Part shown: one piece after another, positions 17,450-26,732 of the stretch
Position numbering within the stretch: the first letter of the stretch is position 1
Layout: each line of letters starts with the position of its first letter
NCBI GenBank assembly: GCA_035911095.1
Contig: JAMHWF010000105.1
Span: 58,006 to 122,005, forward strand
Direction: 5' to 3'
DNA: 64,000 nt
From: JAMHWF01 sp035911095
GTDB lineage: Bacteria; Pseudomonadota; Gammaproteobacteria; Burkholderiales; Burkholderiaceae_C
Program-made: the position numbers and the translations under genes
The notes under the pieces: model-generated
Told to the model about the DNA's origin: nothing
The model's input: the letters and a program-made list of their open reading frames with translations, nothing else
Databases searched by the model: none

Positions 17450-18421
17450 GTGCCCCAGTTCGCCCCCTTCGCCGCGGCCCTCGCCCTGAGCGCCGGTCTG
17501 GTCACCGCCGCCCAGGCCCAGTCCACACCGGCCGCAACGCCGGTCGCGATCGGCATCTCTGGCTGGACCGGCTTCGCCCCGCTGACGCTGGCCAAGGAGG
17601 CGGGCATCTTCGCGCAGCACGGGCTCGACGTGACGATCCGCAAGATCCCGCAGAAAGACCGGCACCTGGCCATCGCCTCCGGCGACATCCAGTGCGCCGC
17701 GACGACGGTAGAGACCTGGATCGTCTGGAACACCAATGGCATCGCGGCGACGCAGATCTTCAAGATGGACCAGGGCATGGGCTCGGACGGCATCGTCGCC
17801 AAGCCCGGCATCGAGAAGGTCGCCGACCTGAAGGGGAAGACGGTCGCCGCCTCGGCGCCGGGCACCAACCCGCACTTCACGCTGTCGTGGATCCTGAAGA
17901 AGAACGGCCTGTCGCTGAAGGACGTGAAGCTCGTGACGCTCGAGCCGGCGCCGGCGGCCAACGCCTTCGTCGCCGGCACCTCGGGCCTCGATGCGGCGGT
18001 GACCTACGAGCCCTACCTCAGCCTGGTGCGCGACAAGCCCGAGTCGGGCAAGCTGATCGCCGACTCGCTCCAGTACCCGATGGTGTTCGACACCTTCGGC
18101 TGCACGCCCAAGTTCCTGAAAGACAACCCGAAGGCCGCCAAGGCGCTGACCGAGAGCTACTTCGCGGCGCTGGACCTGATCAAGGCCGACAAGATCAAGG
18201 CCTTCACGATCATGGGTGCCGACGTCAAGCAGACGGCCGAGCAGTTCGAGAAATCGCAATCGAAGATCCAGTGGGCCGACCGCGAGGTGAACCTGAAGTT
18301 CTTCGACGGCCCGATCCAGGCCTTCAACCAGGAAGCCGCGGTGCTGCTGCAGGAGATCGGCGTGATCCGGACGGCGCCGAAGCTCGACGGCCTCTTCGAC
18401 ACCCAGTTCCTGAAGAACTGA
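17450..18421 (+). CDS. NitT/TauT-type ABC transporter substrate-binding protein
   Basis: A 323-residue periplasmic protein beginning at a GTG with AGGAG ahead. The signal peptide ends at AAQAQ (about residue 24). The body shows VAIGISGWTGFAPLTLAKEA and GIFAQHGLDVTIRKI, the start of SsuA/TauA/NitT-type binding proteins, and DLKGKTVAASAPGTNPHFTL. It precedes a permease and an ATPase of the same class. These transporters usually carry aliphatic sulfonates, taurine, nitrate or pyrimidine precursors. Here the hut neighbours suggest histidine, urocanate or a related imidazole compound, which the sequence alone cannot prove. Confidence 0.88.
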   Translation: MPQFAPFAAALALSAGLVTAAQAQSTPAATPVAIGISGWTGFAPLTLAKEAGIFAQHGLDVTIRKIPQKDRHLAIASGDIQCAATTVETWIVWNTNGIAATQIFKMDQGMGSDGIVAKPGIEKVADLKGKTVAASAPGTNPHFTLSWILKKNGLSLKDVKLVTLEPAPAANAFVAGTSGLDAAVTYEPYLSLVRDKPESGKLIADSLQYPMVFDTFGCTPKFLKDNPKAAKALTESYFAALDLIKADKIKAFTIMGADVKQTAEQFEKSQSKIQWADREVNLKFFDGPIQAFNQEAAVLLQEIGVIRTAPKLDGLFDTQFLKN

Positions 18422-18436
18422 CGCCGCGGTCGCCGC

Positions 18437-19318
18437 ATGGACGTCGCCACCCCTGCGCGCCCCGCCCTGCCGGACGCGCCCGCCACGCCGGGCGAGGCGC
18501 CCGGTACGCACGCCACGCCGGCCACGCCGAACGCCTCGCGGCTGCGCCTGCTGGTGCCGGTCGTGCCCGGCGCGCGCGTCGCGTTCGGGGTGGCGTTCTT
18601 CGCGCTCTTCATCAGCATCTGGACGCTGGTCACCGCCTCGGGCTGGGTGCCGCCGCACTTCCTGGCCTCGCCGCTGCAGACGCTGCGCGCCGGGGTCGAG
18701 CTGTTCACCACGCACGGCTTCCTGCACGACGTGGGCATGACGGTGTGGCGCGTCGTCGGCGGCTTCCTGATCGCCGCGGCGATCGCGGTGCCGCTGGGCA
18801 TCGCGATGGGCGCCTACAAGCGCATCGAGGCCTTCTTCGAGCCCTTCGTCTCGTTCGCGCGCTACCTGCCGGCCTCGGCCTTCATCCCGCTGCTGATCCT
18901 CTGGGTCGGCATCGGCGAGGCGCAGAAGCTCGCGGTGATCTTCCTCGGCTGCTTCTTCCAGCTCACGCTGATGGTGACGATGATCGTCGGCGCGACGCGC
19001 CGCGACCTGGTCGAGGCCGCCTACACGCTCGGTGCCAGCGAGCAGGGCGTGATCCGTCGCGTGCTGCTGCCCGGCGCCGCGCCCGAGATCGCCGAGGCGC
19101 TGCGCCAGGTGCTCGGCCTGGGCTGGACCTACGTGATCGTCGCCGAGCTGATCGGCGCCTCGTCCGGCATCGGCCACATGATCACCGACAGCCAGGCGCT
19201 GATGGCCACCGACCAGATCATCGCCGGCATCGTCGTCATCGGCCTCGTCGGCCTGGCGTCGGACCTGGCGTTCAAGAAGCTGAACCAGCGCCTGTTTCCT
19301 TGGAGCCTGATGCGATGA
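18437..19318 (+). CDS. NitT/TauT-type ABC transporter permease
   Basis: A 293-residue inner-membrane protein of the BPD_transp_1 family. It has an unusual 45-residue Pro/Ala/Thr-rich cytoplasmic N-terminus, then about six membrane segments. The EAA motif is visible as LVEAAYTLGASEQGVIRRVLLPGAAPEIAEAL (the AAYTLGAS-G-P pattern), which docks to the ATPase. It follows the binding-protein gene by 15 bases and precedes the ATPase gene by 10, so the three are co-transcribed. Confidence 0.9.
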   Translation: MDVATPARPALPDAPATPGEAPGTHATPATPNASRLRLLVPVVPGARVAFGVAFFALFISIWTLVTASGWVPPHFLASPLQTLRAGVELFTTHGFLHDVGMTVWRVVGGFLIAAAIAVPLGIAMGAYKRIEAFFEPFVSFARYLPASAFIPLLILWVGIGEAQKLAVIFLGCFFQLTLMVTMIVGATRRDLVEAAYTLGASEQGVIRRVLLPGAAPEIAEALRQVLGLGWTYVIVAELIGASSGIGHMITDSQALMATDQIIAGIVVIGLVGLASDLAFKKLNQRLFPWSLMR

Positions 19319-19328
19319 GGGGAACGAG

Positions 19329-20111
<783 letters not shown>

Positions 20112-20197
20112 CGAAGCCCGAGGCCCACGACCATGACCCACCGCACCCACAGCTGCAGCCGCCCGCGCACCGGAAGGACCGCGACCGGAGCCCCCCG

Positions 20198-20998
20198 ATG
20201 ACGCTGACGCCCGCCACCCGCGCGGCCACGAGCCCTGACGACGCCGCGCCGCTCGCCGACAGCCGCACCGCGCCCGCCGCGCGCTTCCGCCAGGTCAAGG
20301 ACTTCATCCGCCGCCACATCGCCGACGGCACCTGGAAGCCCGGCGACCGCGTGCCCTCCGAGCAGGAGCTGACGGCGCGCTTCGGCCTCGCGCGCATGAC
20401 GGTCAACCGCGCGCTGCGCGAGCTGGCCGACGAAGGGCGCGTGGTGCGCGTGGCGGGCGTCGGCAGCTTCGTCGCCGAGGCCAAGCCGGTGTCGACCCTG
20501 CTGCGCATCGCCAACATCGCCGACGAGATCCGCCAGCGCGGCCACGACCACCGCTTCGAGCTCCTCACGCTGGCCCGCGCCGCGGCGACGATGGAAGTGG
20601 CGGCCGCGCTCGACCTGCCGGTGGGCGCCTCGACCTACCACCTCGAAGGCGTGCACTACGAGGACGAGACGCCCGTGCAGCTGGAAGACCGCTACGTCAA
20701 CCCGCGCCTCGCGCCCGACTTCGTGCGCCAGGACTTCCGCGAAGAGGCGCCTTCCGAGTACCTGCTGCGCCACGTCCCCTACGACCAGATCGAGCATGTG
20801 GTCGACGCGATCCTGCCGACCCCCCGCCAGGCCGATCTGCTGAAGATGACGACGCACGAGCCCTGCCTGATGCTGACCCGCCGCACCTGGACCGACGGCA
20901 CGCCGGTGACGCTGGCGCGTTGCCTGCACCCCGGCCAGCGCTACCGGCTCGGCAGCCGCTTCCGCGCCGACGGCGCGCTGCTGCCGCACGGCGCCTGA
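20198..20998 (+). CDS. hutC: Histidine utilization repressor, GntR family
   Basis: A 266-residue regulator. After a 30-residue variable N-terminus comes the winged helix (FRQVKDFIRRHIADGTWKPG, VPSEQELTARFGLARMTVNR), then a UTRA ligand domain (about residues 105-260) with EGVHYEDETPVQLEDRYVNP. The family binds urocanate and releases hut promoters. It is followed by hutH after only five bases. The operator consensus for this subfamily, GT-N-TA-N-AC, occurs twice before the PhyH gene, and no such site was seen directly before hutC, so HutC probably controls its own operon from about 3.7 kb upstream. Confidence 0.92.
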   Translation: MTLTPATRAATSPDDAAPLADSRTAPAARFRQVKDFIRRHIADGTWKPGDRVPSEQELTARFGLARMTVNRALRELADEGRVVRVAGVGSFVAEAKPVSTLLRIANIADEIRQRGHDHRFELLTLARAAATMEVAAALDLPVGASTYHLEGVHYEDETPVQLEDRYVNPRLAPDFVRQDFREEAPSEYLLRHVPYDQIEHVVDAILPTPRQADLLKMTTHEPCLMLTRRTWTDGTPVTLARCLHPGQRYRLGSRFRADGALLPHGA

Positions 20999-21003
20999 AC
21001 ATC

Positions 21004-22752
21004 ATGGCCGCGACCGAAGCCGTCGTGCCGACGCTCGTGCTCGAGCCGGGCCGGGTGTCGCTGGCGGACTGGCGCCGCATTCACGATGGCGGCCTGCGCC
21101 TGGCGCTGGCGCCGGCCGCGCGCGAGGCGGCCGAGGCGTCTCACCGGGCGGTACGGCGCATCCTCGACCACGGCGACGTCGCCTACGGCCTGAACACCGG
21201 CTTCGGCAAGCTCGCGCAGACGGTGATCCCGCCCGGCCGCCTGGCCGAGCTGCAGCGCAACCTGGTGCTGTCGCATGCGGTGGGCGTCGGCGCGCCGCTG
21301 CCGGCGCCGGTCGTTCGGCTCGTGCTCGCCGCGAAGGCAGTCAGCCTGGGGCGCGGCTACTCGGGCGTGCGGCCGGCGCTGATCGACGCCCTGCTCGCGC
21401 TGCACGACGCCGGCTACCTGCCGCGCATCCCGGCCAAGGGCTCGGTCGGCGCCTCGGGCGACCTGGCGCCGCTGGCCCACCTGGCCTGCGTGCTGATCGG
21501 CGAGGGCGAAGTCGAGACGCCGGAGGGCGAGCGGCTCGACGGCGCGGCCGCGCTGCGCCGCCTCGGCCTCGAGCCCTTCGTGCTCGAGCCGAAGGAAGGC
21601 CTCGCGCTGCTCAACGGTACCCAGGTCTCGACCGCGCTCGCGCTGGCGGGGCTGTTCGGCGCCGAGCAGGTCTTCGCCGCCGGGCTGGTCGCGGGCGCGC
21701 TCTCGCTCGAGGCGATCCAGGGCTCGATCAAGCCCTTCGACGCGCGCATCCATGCTGCGCGCGGCCAGCCGGGGCAGATCGCGGTCGCCGCCGCGGTGCG
21801 CACGCTGCTCGAGGGCAGCGAGATCATCCCCTCGCACGCCGACTGCGGCCGCGTGCAGGACCCGTACTCGATCCGCTGCGTGCCGCAGGTGATGGGCGCC
21901 TGCCTCGACAACCTGCAGCACGTCGCGCGCGTGCTCGTCACCGAGGCCAATGCCGCGTCGGACAACCCGCTGGTCTTCGCCGGCGGGCTGCAAGGCGCTG
22001 CCGGCGGTGAAAGCGGTAAAGGCGGTGACCGCGGCGACGAGGCGATCTCCGGCGGCAACTTCCACGCTGAGCCGGTCGCCTTCGCGGCCGACATCCTCGC
22101 GCTCGCGGTGGCCGAGATCGGCGCGATCGCCGAGCGCCGCCTGGCGCTGCTGCTCGACAGCGGCTTGTCGGGGCTGCCGCCCTTCCTCGTGCGCGACGGC
22201 GGCGTCAACTCCGGCTTCATGATCGCCCAGGTGACGGCGGCAGCGCTCGCCTCGGAGAACAAGTCGCTCGCCCACCCGGCCAGCGTCGACAGCCTGCCCA
22301 CCTCGGCCAACCAGGAAGACCACGTGTCGATGGCGACCTTCGCCGCGCGGCGCCTGGGCGAGATGGTCGACAACACCGCGGTCATCGTCGGCATCGAGGC
22401 GATGGCCGCCTGCCAGGGCATCGAGCTCAAGCGCGGGCCGGCGACGCCGCGCAGCTCGGCAGCCGTCGAGGCCGAGCTGGCAGCGATCCGCAGCCGCGTC
22501 GCCTTCGTCGAGCAGGACCGCTACCTCGCGCCTGATGTCGAGGCGATGCGACGCTGGGCGCTGCGCGGAATGCCTGTCGGATCGAGCACCGCGAGCACCG
22601 GCCCGACCGCCAGAGCGATCACCAGAACGATCGCCAGCGCGACCACCAGCCCGATCACCAACCTGCCCACCGGCGCAGGCCCCGCCGACGAACCCGCACA
22701 GGGCTGGCCCGCGCCGATCGCCGCCCTGCTGCCCAGCCACGCGGCCGCCTGA
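21004..22752 (+). CDS. hutH: Histidine ammonia-lyase, with unusual insertions
   Basis: Converts L-histidine to urocanate and ammonia. The residues that form the MIO cofactor, Ala150-Ser151-Gly152, lie in GSVGASGDLAPLAHL. Other family blocks are YGLNTGFGKLA, QDPYSIRCVPQVMG, NPLVF, NFHAEPVAFAAD and SVDSLPTSANQEDHVSM. At 582 residues it is about 70 longer than most HutH. The excess is a Gly-rich insertion at about residues 326-349, between DNPLVF and NFHAEP, and a 60-residue Thr/Ala/Pro-rich C-terminal extension built largely on a 12-bp tandem repeat. Core catalytic parts are intact, so the enzyme should be active. The start follows the hutC stop by five bases. Confidence 0.93.
   Translation: MAATEAVVPTLVLEPGRVSLADWRRIHDGGLRLALAPAAREAAEASHRAVRRILDHGDVAYGLNTGFGKLAQTVIPPGRLAELQRNLVLSHAVGVGAPLPAPVVRLVLAAKAVSLGRGYSGVRPALIDALLALHDAGYLPRIPAKGSVGASGDLAPLAHLACVLIGEGEVETPEGERLDGAAALRRLGLEPFVLEPKEGLALLNGTQVSTALALAGLFGAEQVFAAGLVAGALSLEAIQGSIKPFDARIHAARGQPGQIAVAAAVRTLLEGSEIIPSHADCGRVQDPYSIRCVPQVMGACLDNLQHVARVLVTEANAASDNPLVFAGGLQGAAGGESGKGGDRGDEAISGGNFHAEPVAFAADILALAVAEIGAIAERRLALLLDSGLSGLPPFLVRDGGVNSGFMIAQVTAAALASENKSLAHPASVDSLPTSANQEDHVSMATFAARRLGEMVDNTAVIVGIEAMAACQGIELKRGPATPRSSAAVEAELAAIRSRVAFVEQDRYLAPDVEAMRRWALRGMPVGSSTASTGPTARAITRTIASATTSPITNLPTGAGPADEPAQGWPAPIAALLPSHAAA
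22604..22663 (+). repeat. Degenerate 12-bp tandem repeat in the 3' end of hutH
   Basis: Five consecutive 12-base units of the form CGAYCRCCAGNN (CGACCGCCAGAG, CGATCACCAGAA, CGATCGCCAGCG, CGACCACCAGCC, CGATCACCAACC). In frame they encode four-residue units and create the low-complexity C-terminal tail of HutH. Confidence 0.8.
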
Positions 22753-22791
22753 CGGCCGCCACGCCGACCCCGTCGCCCGAAAGGAACGACC

Positions 22792-24555
22792 ATGAACGCT
22801 CCCGAACCCCTCGCCGTCCCCGCGAGCGCCGACCCGCGACGCGCCCCGGGCCGCGTCGTGCGCGCCCCGCGCGGCACCACACTGGCCTGCCGCAGCTGGC
22901 TCACCGAGGCGCCGTACCGGATGATCCAGAACAACCTCGACCCGGACGTGGCCGAGCGGCCGCAGGACCTGGTGGTCTACGGCGGCATCGGCCGCGCGGC
23001 GCGCGACTGGGCCTCGTTCGACCGCATCCTCGAGACGCTGAAGACGCTGGCCGACGACGAGACCCTGCTCGTGCAGTCGGGCAAGCCGGTCGGCGTCTTC
23101 CGCACCCATGCCGATGCGCCACGGGTGCTGATCGCCAACTCGAACCTGGTGCCCAAGTGGGCGACCTGGGAGCACTTCAACGAGCTGGACCGCAAGGGCC
23201 TGTTCATGTACGGCCAGATGACGGCCGGCAGCTGGATCTACATCGGCAGCCAGGGCATCGTGCAGGGCACCTTCGAGACCTTCGTCGAGGCCGGCCGACA
23301 GCATTTCGGAGGCCCCGGCGCCCGGCCGGCCGCACCCGAGGTGCCATCGGACTCGCCGTGGAAGGGTCGCTGGATCCTCACCGCCGGCCTCGGCGGCATG
23401 GGCGGCGCGCAGCCGCTGGCAGCGACGCTGGCCGGCGCCTCGTCGCTGACGATCGAGTGCCAGCAAACGAGCATCGACTTCCGCCTGCGCACCCGCTACG
23501 TCGACGAGCAGGCGCACGACCTGGACGACGCGCTGGCGCGCATGCGGGTGCATGGCGAGCGCGGCGAGGCGGTCTCGGTCGCGCTGCTCGGCAACGCGGC
23601 CGAGCTGCTGCCGCAACTGGTCGACCGCGTGCGCGCCGGCGCCCCGCGGCCGGGGCTGGTGACCGACCAGACCTCGGCGCACGACCTGATCCACGGCTAC
23701 CTGCCACCGGGCTGGTCGGTGCCCGACTGGCACGAGGCCCAGCAGGACCCGGCGCGCCACGCCGCACTGCAGGCCGCCGCCGCCGCGGGCTGCGCCACCC
23801 ACGTGCGCGCGATGCTCGACTTCCAGGCGATGGGCATCCCGGTGGTCGACTACGGCAACAACATCCGCCAGGTGGCCCACGACCAGGGCGTGGCCGACGC
23901 CTTCGGCTTTCCCGGCTTCGTCCCGGCCTACATCCGGCCGCTGTTCTGCGAGGGCAAGGGGCCGTTTCGCTGGGTCGCGCTCTCGGGCGACCCGGAGGAC
24001 ATCTACAAGACCGACGCGAAGATCAAGCAGCTCTTCCCCGACAACACGCACACCCACCGCTGGCTCGACATGGCGCGCGAGCGCATCGCTTTCCAGGGGC
24101 TGCCGGCGCGCATCTGCTGGCTCGGCCTGGGCGAACGCCACCGGGCCGGGCTGGCTTTCAACGAGATGGTGCGCAGCGGCGAGCTGAAGGCGCCGATCGT
24201 GATCGGCCGCGACCACCTGGACACCGGCTCGGTCGCGAGCCCGAACCGCGAGACCGAAAGCATGCAGGACGGCAGCGACGCCGTCTCCGATTGGCCGCTG
24301 CTCAACGCGCTGCTCAACACCGCGGGCGGCGCCACCTGGGTCAGCCTGCACCACGGCGGTGGGGTCGGCATGGGCTATTCGCAGCACGCCGGCGTCGTGA
24401 TCGTCTGCGACGGCAGCGAGGCGGCGGCGAGGCGCATCGAGCGCGTGCTCTGGAACGACCCGGCCAGCGGCGTGATGCGGCATGCCGATGCGGGCTACGA
24501 GGCGGCACAGACGGCGGCGAAGCGGCATGGGCTGAAGCTGCCGATGGTCGGCTGA
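22792..24555 (+). CDS. hutU: Urocanate hydratase
   Basis: Second step of histidine breakdown: urocanate to 4-imidazolone-5-propionate, with tightly bound NAD+. The 587-residue length is near the family norm with a slightly longer N-terminus. Visible landmarks are RMIQNNLDPDVAERP, VYGGIGRAARDW, ILTAGLGGMGGAQP (NAD-binding loop), YGNNIRQVAHDQGV and ARICWLGLGERHRAG with the catalytic Cys, and HHGGGVGMGYSQHAG near the C-terminus. AAGGA lies before the ATG. It follows hutH by 39 bases. Confidence 0.95.
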   Translation: MNAPEPLAVPASADPRRAPGRVVRAPRGTTLACRSWLTEAPYRMIQNNLDPDVAERPQDLVVYGGIGRAARDWASFDRILETLKTLADDETLLVQSGKPVGVFRTHADAPRVLIANSNLVPKWATWEHFNELDRKGLFMYGQMTAGSWIYIGSQGIVQGTFETFVEAGRQHFGGPGARPAAPEVPSDSPWKGRWILTAGLGGMGGAQPLAATLAGASSLTIECQQTSIDFRLRTRYVDEQAHDLDDALARMRVHGERGEAVSVALLGNAAELLPQLVDRVRAGAPRPGLVTDQTSAHDLIHGYLPPGWSVPDWHEAQQDPARHAALQAAAAAGCATHVRAMLDFQAMGIPVVDYGNNIRQVAHDQGVADAFGFPGFVPAYIRPLFCEGKGPFRWVALSGDPEDIYKTDAKIKQLFPDNTHTHRWLDMARERIAFQGLPARICWLGLGERHRAGLAFNEMVRSGELKAPIVIGRDHLDTGSVASPNRETESMQDGSDAVSDWPLLNALLNTAGGATWVSLHHGGGVGMGYSQHAGVVIVCDGSEAAARRIERVLWNDPASGVMRHADAGYEAAQTAAKRHGLKLPMVG

Positions 24556-24645
24556 ACCGTCCGCGACGAAGGCACGGCGGAGGCGACGCGCCCGAACCGA
24601 CCCGGCTGGATCTGCAAATCCACTGCACGCCAAAGGGCCCTCTCC

Positions 24646-25374
24646 ATGTGGCAACGCTTCGACCTCGACACGATCGCGCCGATGCCGTGGAGGAACGGCG
24701 GCGGCGCCACGCGCGAACTCGCCTGCTGGCCACCCGGCGCGTCGATGGACGGCTTCACCGCGCGGCTCAGCCTCGCGACCGTGGCCGCCGACGGGCCGTT
24801 CTCGCGCTTTCCCGGCGTCGACCGATGGATCACGCTGCTCGACGGGCCGGGGCTTCGACTGCGCTCGCGCCCCGGCGCGAGCGTCCCTGCGATCGACCAT
24901 GCGCTCTCGGCGCCCTTCGAGCCCTATGCCTTTGCCGGCGAGGCCGAGATCGACGCGACGCTGCTCGGCGGCGCCTCGACCGACTTCAACCTGATGCTGT
25001 GCCGCGGCGCGGGCCGCGCGACGCTGCAGGTGCTGCGCGAGGCCGCGTCGCTCGACGGCGCAAGCGACGGCCTGCTGCTCGCCTGGCACGGCCGCTGGCG
25101 CTGCCGGCTCGGCGCCGACGAAGTCGTCTGCGGACCGCGGCAGGGATTGTGGTGGCGCGACGAGGTGCCGGCAGCGACGCTCGATGCGAGGCCGACAGGC
25201 GCAGACGCGGCCGACCCGCCCTCGGTCGGTGCAGTGCCGACCGATGCGCCCGCGGTCGTGAGCGCCAACGCGCCGGCATTGCACGCCAACCACCCCGTGT
25301 TGCTGGTGGTGTGCCTCGACTTCGGCGCTGCGGCGAGGGCTGGATCACCGCCGCGCGCTCATGCCCCTGGTTGA
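24646..25374 (+). CDS. hutD: HutD/Ves family protein
   Basis: A cupin-fold protein of 242 residues. It opens with MWQRFDLDTIAPMPWRNGGG and ATRELACWPP, the HutD/Ves signature, and contains PFSRFPGVDRWITLLDG and STDFNLMLCRG. HutD is found in hut operons of proteobacteria and has been proposed to limit pathway flux, perhaps by binding formylated intermediates; it is not an enzyme of the main route. The C-terminal 45 residues are low-complexity Ala/Pro-rich. It lies between hutU and hutI in the same direction. Confidence 0.85.
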   Translation: MWQRFDLDTIAPMPWRNGGGATRELACWPPGASMDGFTARLSLATVAADGPFSRFPGVDRWITLLDGPGLRLRSRPGASVPAIDHALSAPFEPYAFAGEAEIDATLLGGASTDFNLMLCRGAGRATLQVLREAASLDGASDGLLLAWHGRWRCRLGADEVVCGPRQGLWWRDEVPAATLDARPTGADAADPPSVGAVPTDAPAVVSANAPALHANHPVLLVVCLDFGAAARAGSPPRAHAPG

Positions 25375-25390
25375 ACGGGAAGTGGCTCCC

Positions 25391-26656
25391 ATGGCAGACA
25401 CGCTCCGCTCGCCGACGCCCGACGCCCTGCCCTCGGCCGACGGCGTCTGGACGGGCCTCCGGCTGGCCGGCCACGAGGCCGCCGGCGAGCACGCGCTGGT
25501 CGTGCGCGACGGCCGCCTGCAGTGGCAGGGCCCGGCGGAGGGGTTGCCGGCCGCCGAGCGCAGCGCCGGCCCCGTCCACGACGGCGGCGGCGCGCTGCTG
25601 ACCCCCGGGCTCGTCGACTGCCACACCCACCTGGTCTACGGCGGCCAGCGCGCCGACGAGTTCGCGCGCCGCCTGGCGGGCGCCAGCTACGAGGAGATCG
25701 CGCGCGCCGGCGGCGGCATCGCGTCGACCGTGGGCGCCACCCGCGAGGCTGACGAGGACGCGCTCTTTGCCAGCGCCTCGGCACGCCTGGCGCCGCTGCT
25801 CGCCGAGGGCGTCTGCGCGATCGAGATCAAGTCCGGCTACGGCCTCGCGCTCGAGCACGAGCGCAAGCAGTTGCGCGTCGCGCGCCGGCTCGGCGCGGCC
25901 CACGGCGTCACGGTGCGCACCAGCTTCCTCGGCGCCCATGCGCTGCCGCCCGAGTACGCCGGCCGCAGCGGCGACTACATCGATGCGGTCTGCCGCGAGA
26001 TGCTGCCGGCGCTGGTGGCCGAAGGCCTGGTCGACGCCGTCGACGTGTTCTGCGAGCGCATCGCCTTCACGCTCGACGAGACCGAGCGCGTCTTCCGCGC
26101 CGCGCAGGCGCTGGGCGTGCCGGTGAAGCTGCATGCCGAGCAGCTCTCGGACATGGGCGGCGCCGCGCTCGCGGCGCGCTACGGGGCGCTGTCCTGCGAC
26201 CACATCGAGCACCTGTCGGCCGAAGGCATCGACGCGATGCGCGCCGCCGGCACGGTGGCCGTGCTGCTGCCCGGCGCCTACTACACGCTGCGCGACACCC
26301 ACCTGCCGCCGATCGACGCGCTGCGCGCGGCCGGCGTGCCGATGGCGGTGGCGACCGACCACAACCCCGGCACCTCGCCGGCGCTGAGCCTGCTGCTGAT
26401 GATGAACATGGCCTGCACGCTGTTCCGCCTGACGGTGCCCGAGGCGCTGGCCGGCGTCACCACGCATGCCGCGCGGGCGCTGGGCCTCGCGGCGAGCCAC
26501 GGCGCGCTCCACGTCGGCCAGCCGGCGAACTTCGTGATCTGGGAGCTGCAGGAAGCGGCCGAGCTCGCCTATTGGTACGGGCACGGCGCACGCCCGGTGC
26601 GCTGCGTGGTGCGGCAGGGGCGGGTTGCGTGCGGCACCGTGGGTCAGGCGAGATGA
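25391..26656 (+). CDS. hutI: Imidazolonepropionase
   Basis: Third step of the pathway: imidazolonepropionate to N-formimino-L-glutamate. A 421-residue amidohydrolase-superfamily enzyme with the metal motif DCHTHLVYGGQRADEF, EIKSGYGLALEHERKQL, SFLGAHALPPEY, KLHAEQLSDMGGAALA, DHIEHLS and ATDHNPGTSP containing the remaining metal His and Asp residues. The ATG at 25391 is preferred; an ATG at 25361 would overlap the hutD end and adds ten unconserved residues. Confidence 0.94.
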   Translation: MADTLRSPTPDALPSADGVWTGLRLAGHEAAGEHALVVRDGRLQWQGPAEGLPAAERSAGPVHDGGGALLTPGLVDCHTHLVYGGQRADEFARRLAGASYEEIARAGGGIASTVGATREADEDALFASASARLAPLLAEGVCAIEIKSGYGLALEHERKQLRVARRLGAAHGVTVRTSFLGAHALPPEYAGRSGDYIDAVCREMLPALVAEGLVDAVDVFCERIAFTLDETERVFRAAQALGVPVKLHAEQLSDMGGAALAARYGALSCDHIEHLSAEGIDAMRAAGTVAVLLPGAYYTLRDTHLPPIDALRAAGVPMAVATDHNPGTSPALSLLLMMNMACTLFRLTVPEALAGVTTHAARALGLAASHGALHVGQPANFVIWELQEAAELAYWYGHGARPVRCVVRQGRVACGTVGQAR

Positions 26657-26732
26657 ACGCCCTCGCGCGGCCGCCCGACGGAGGCGGCGTTCGTCCCCTC
26701 GGCGAGGCCACACGCCACGCAAGGGTGCAGCC

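Noticed and set aside
20941..25293. A 1450-residue minus-strand reading frame
   Set aside because: It covers the opposite strand of hutH, hutU and hutD, all of which are well supported.
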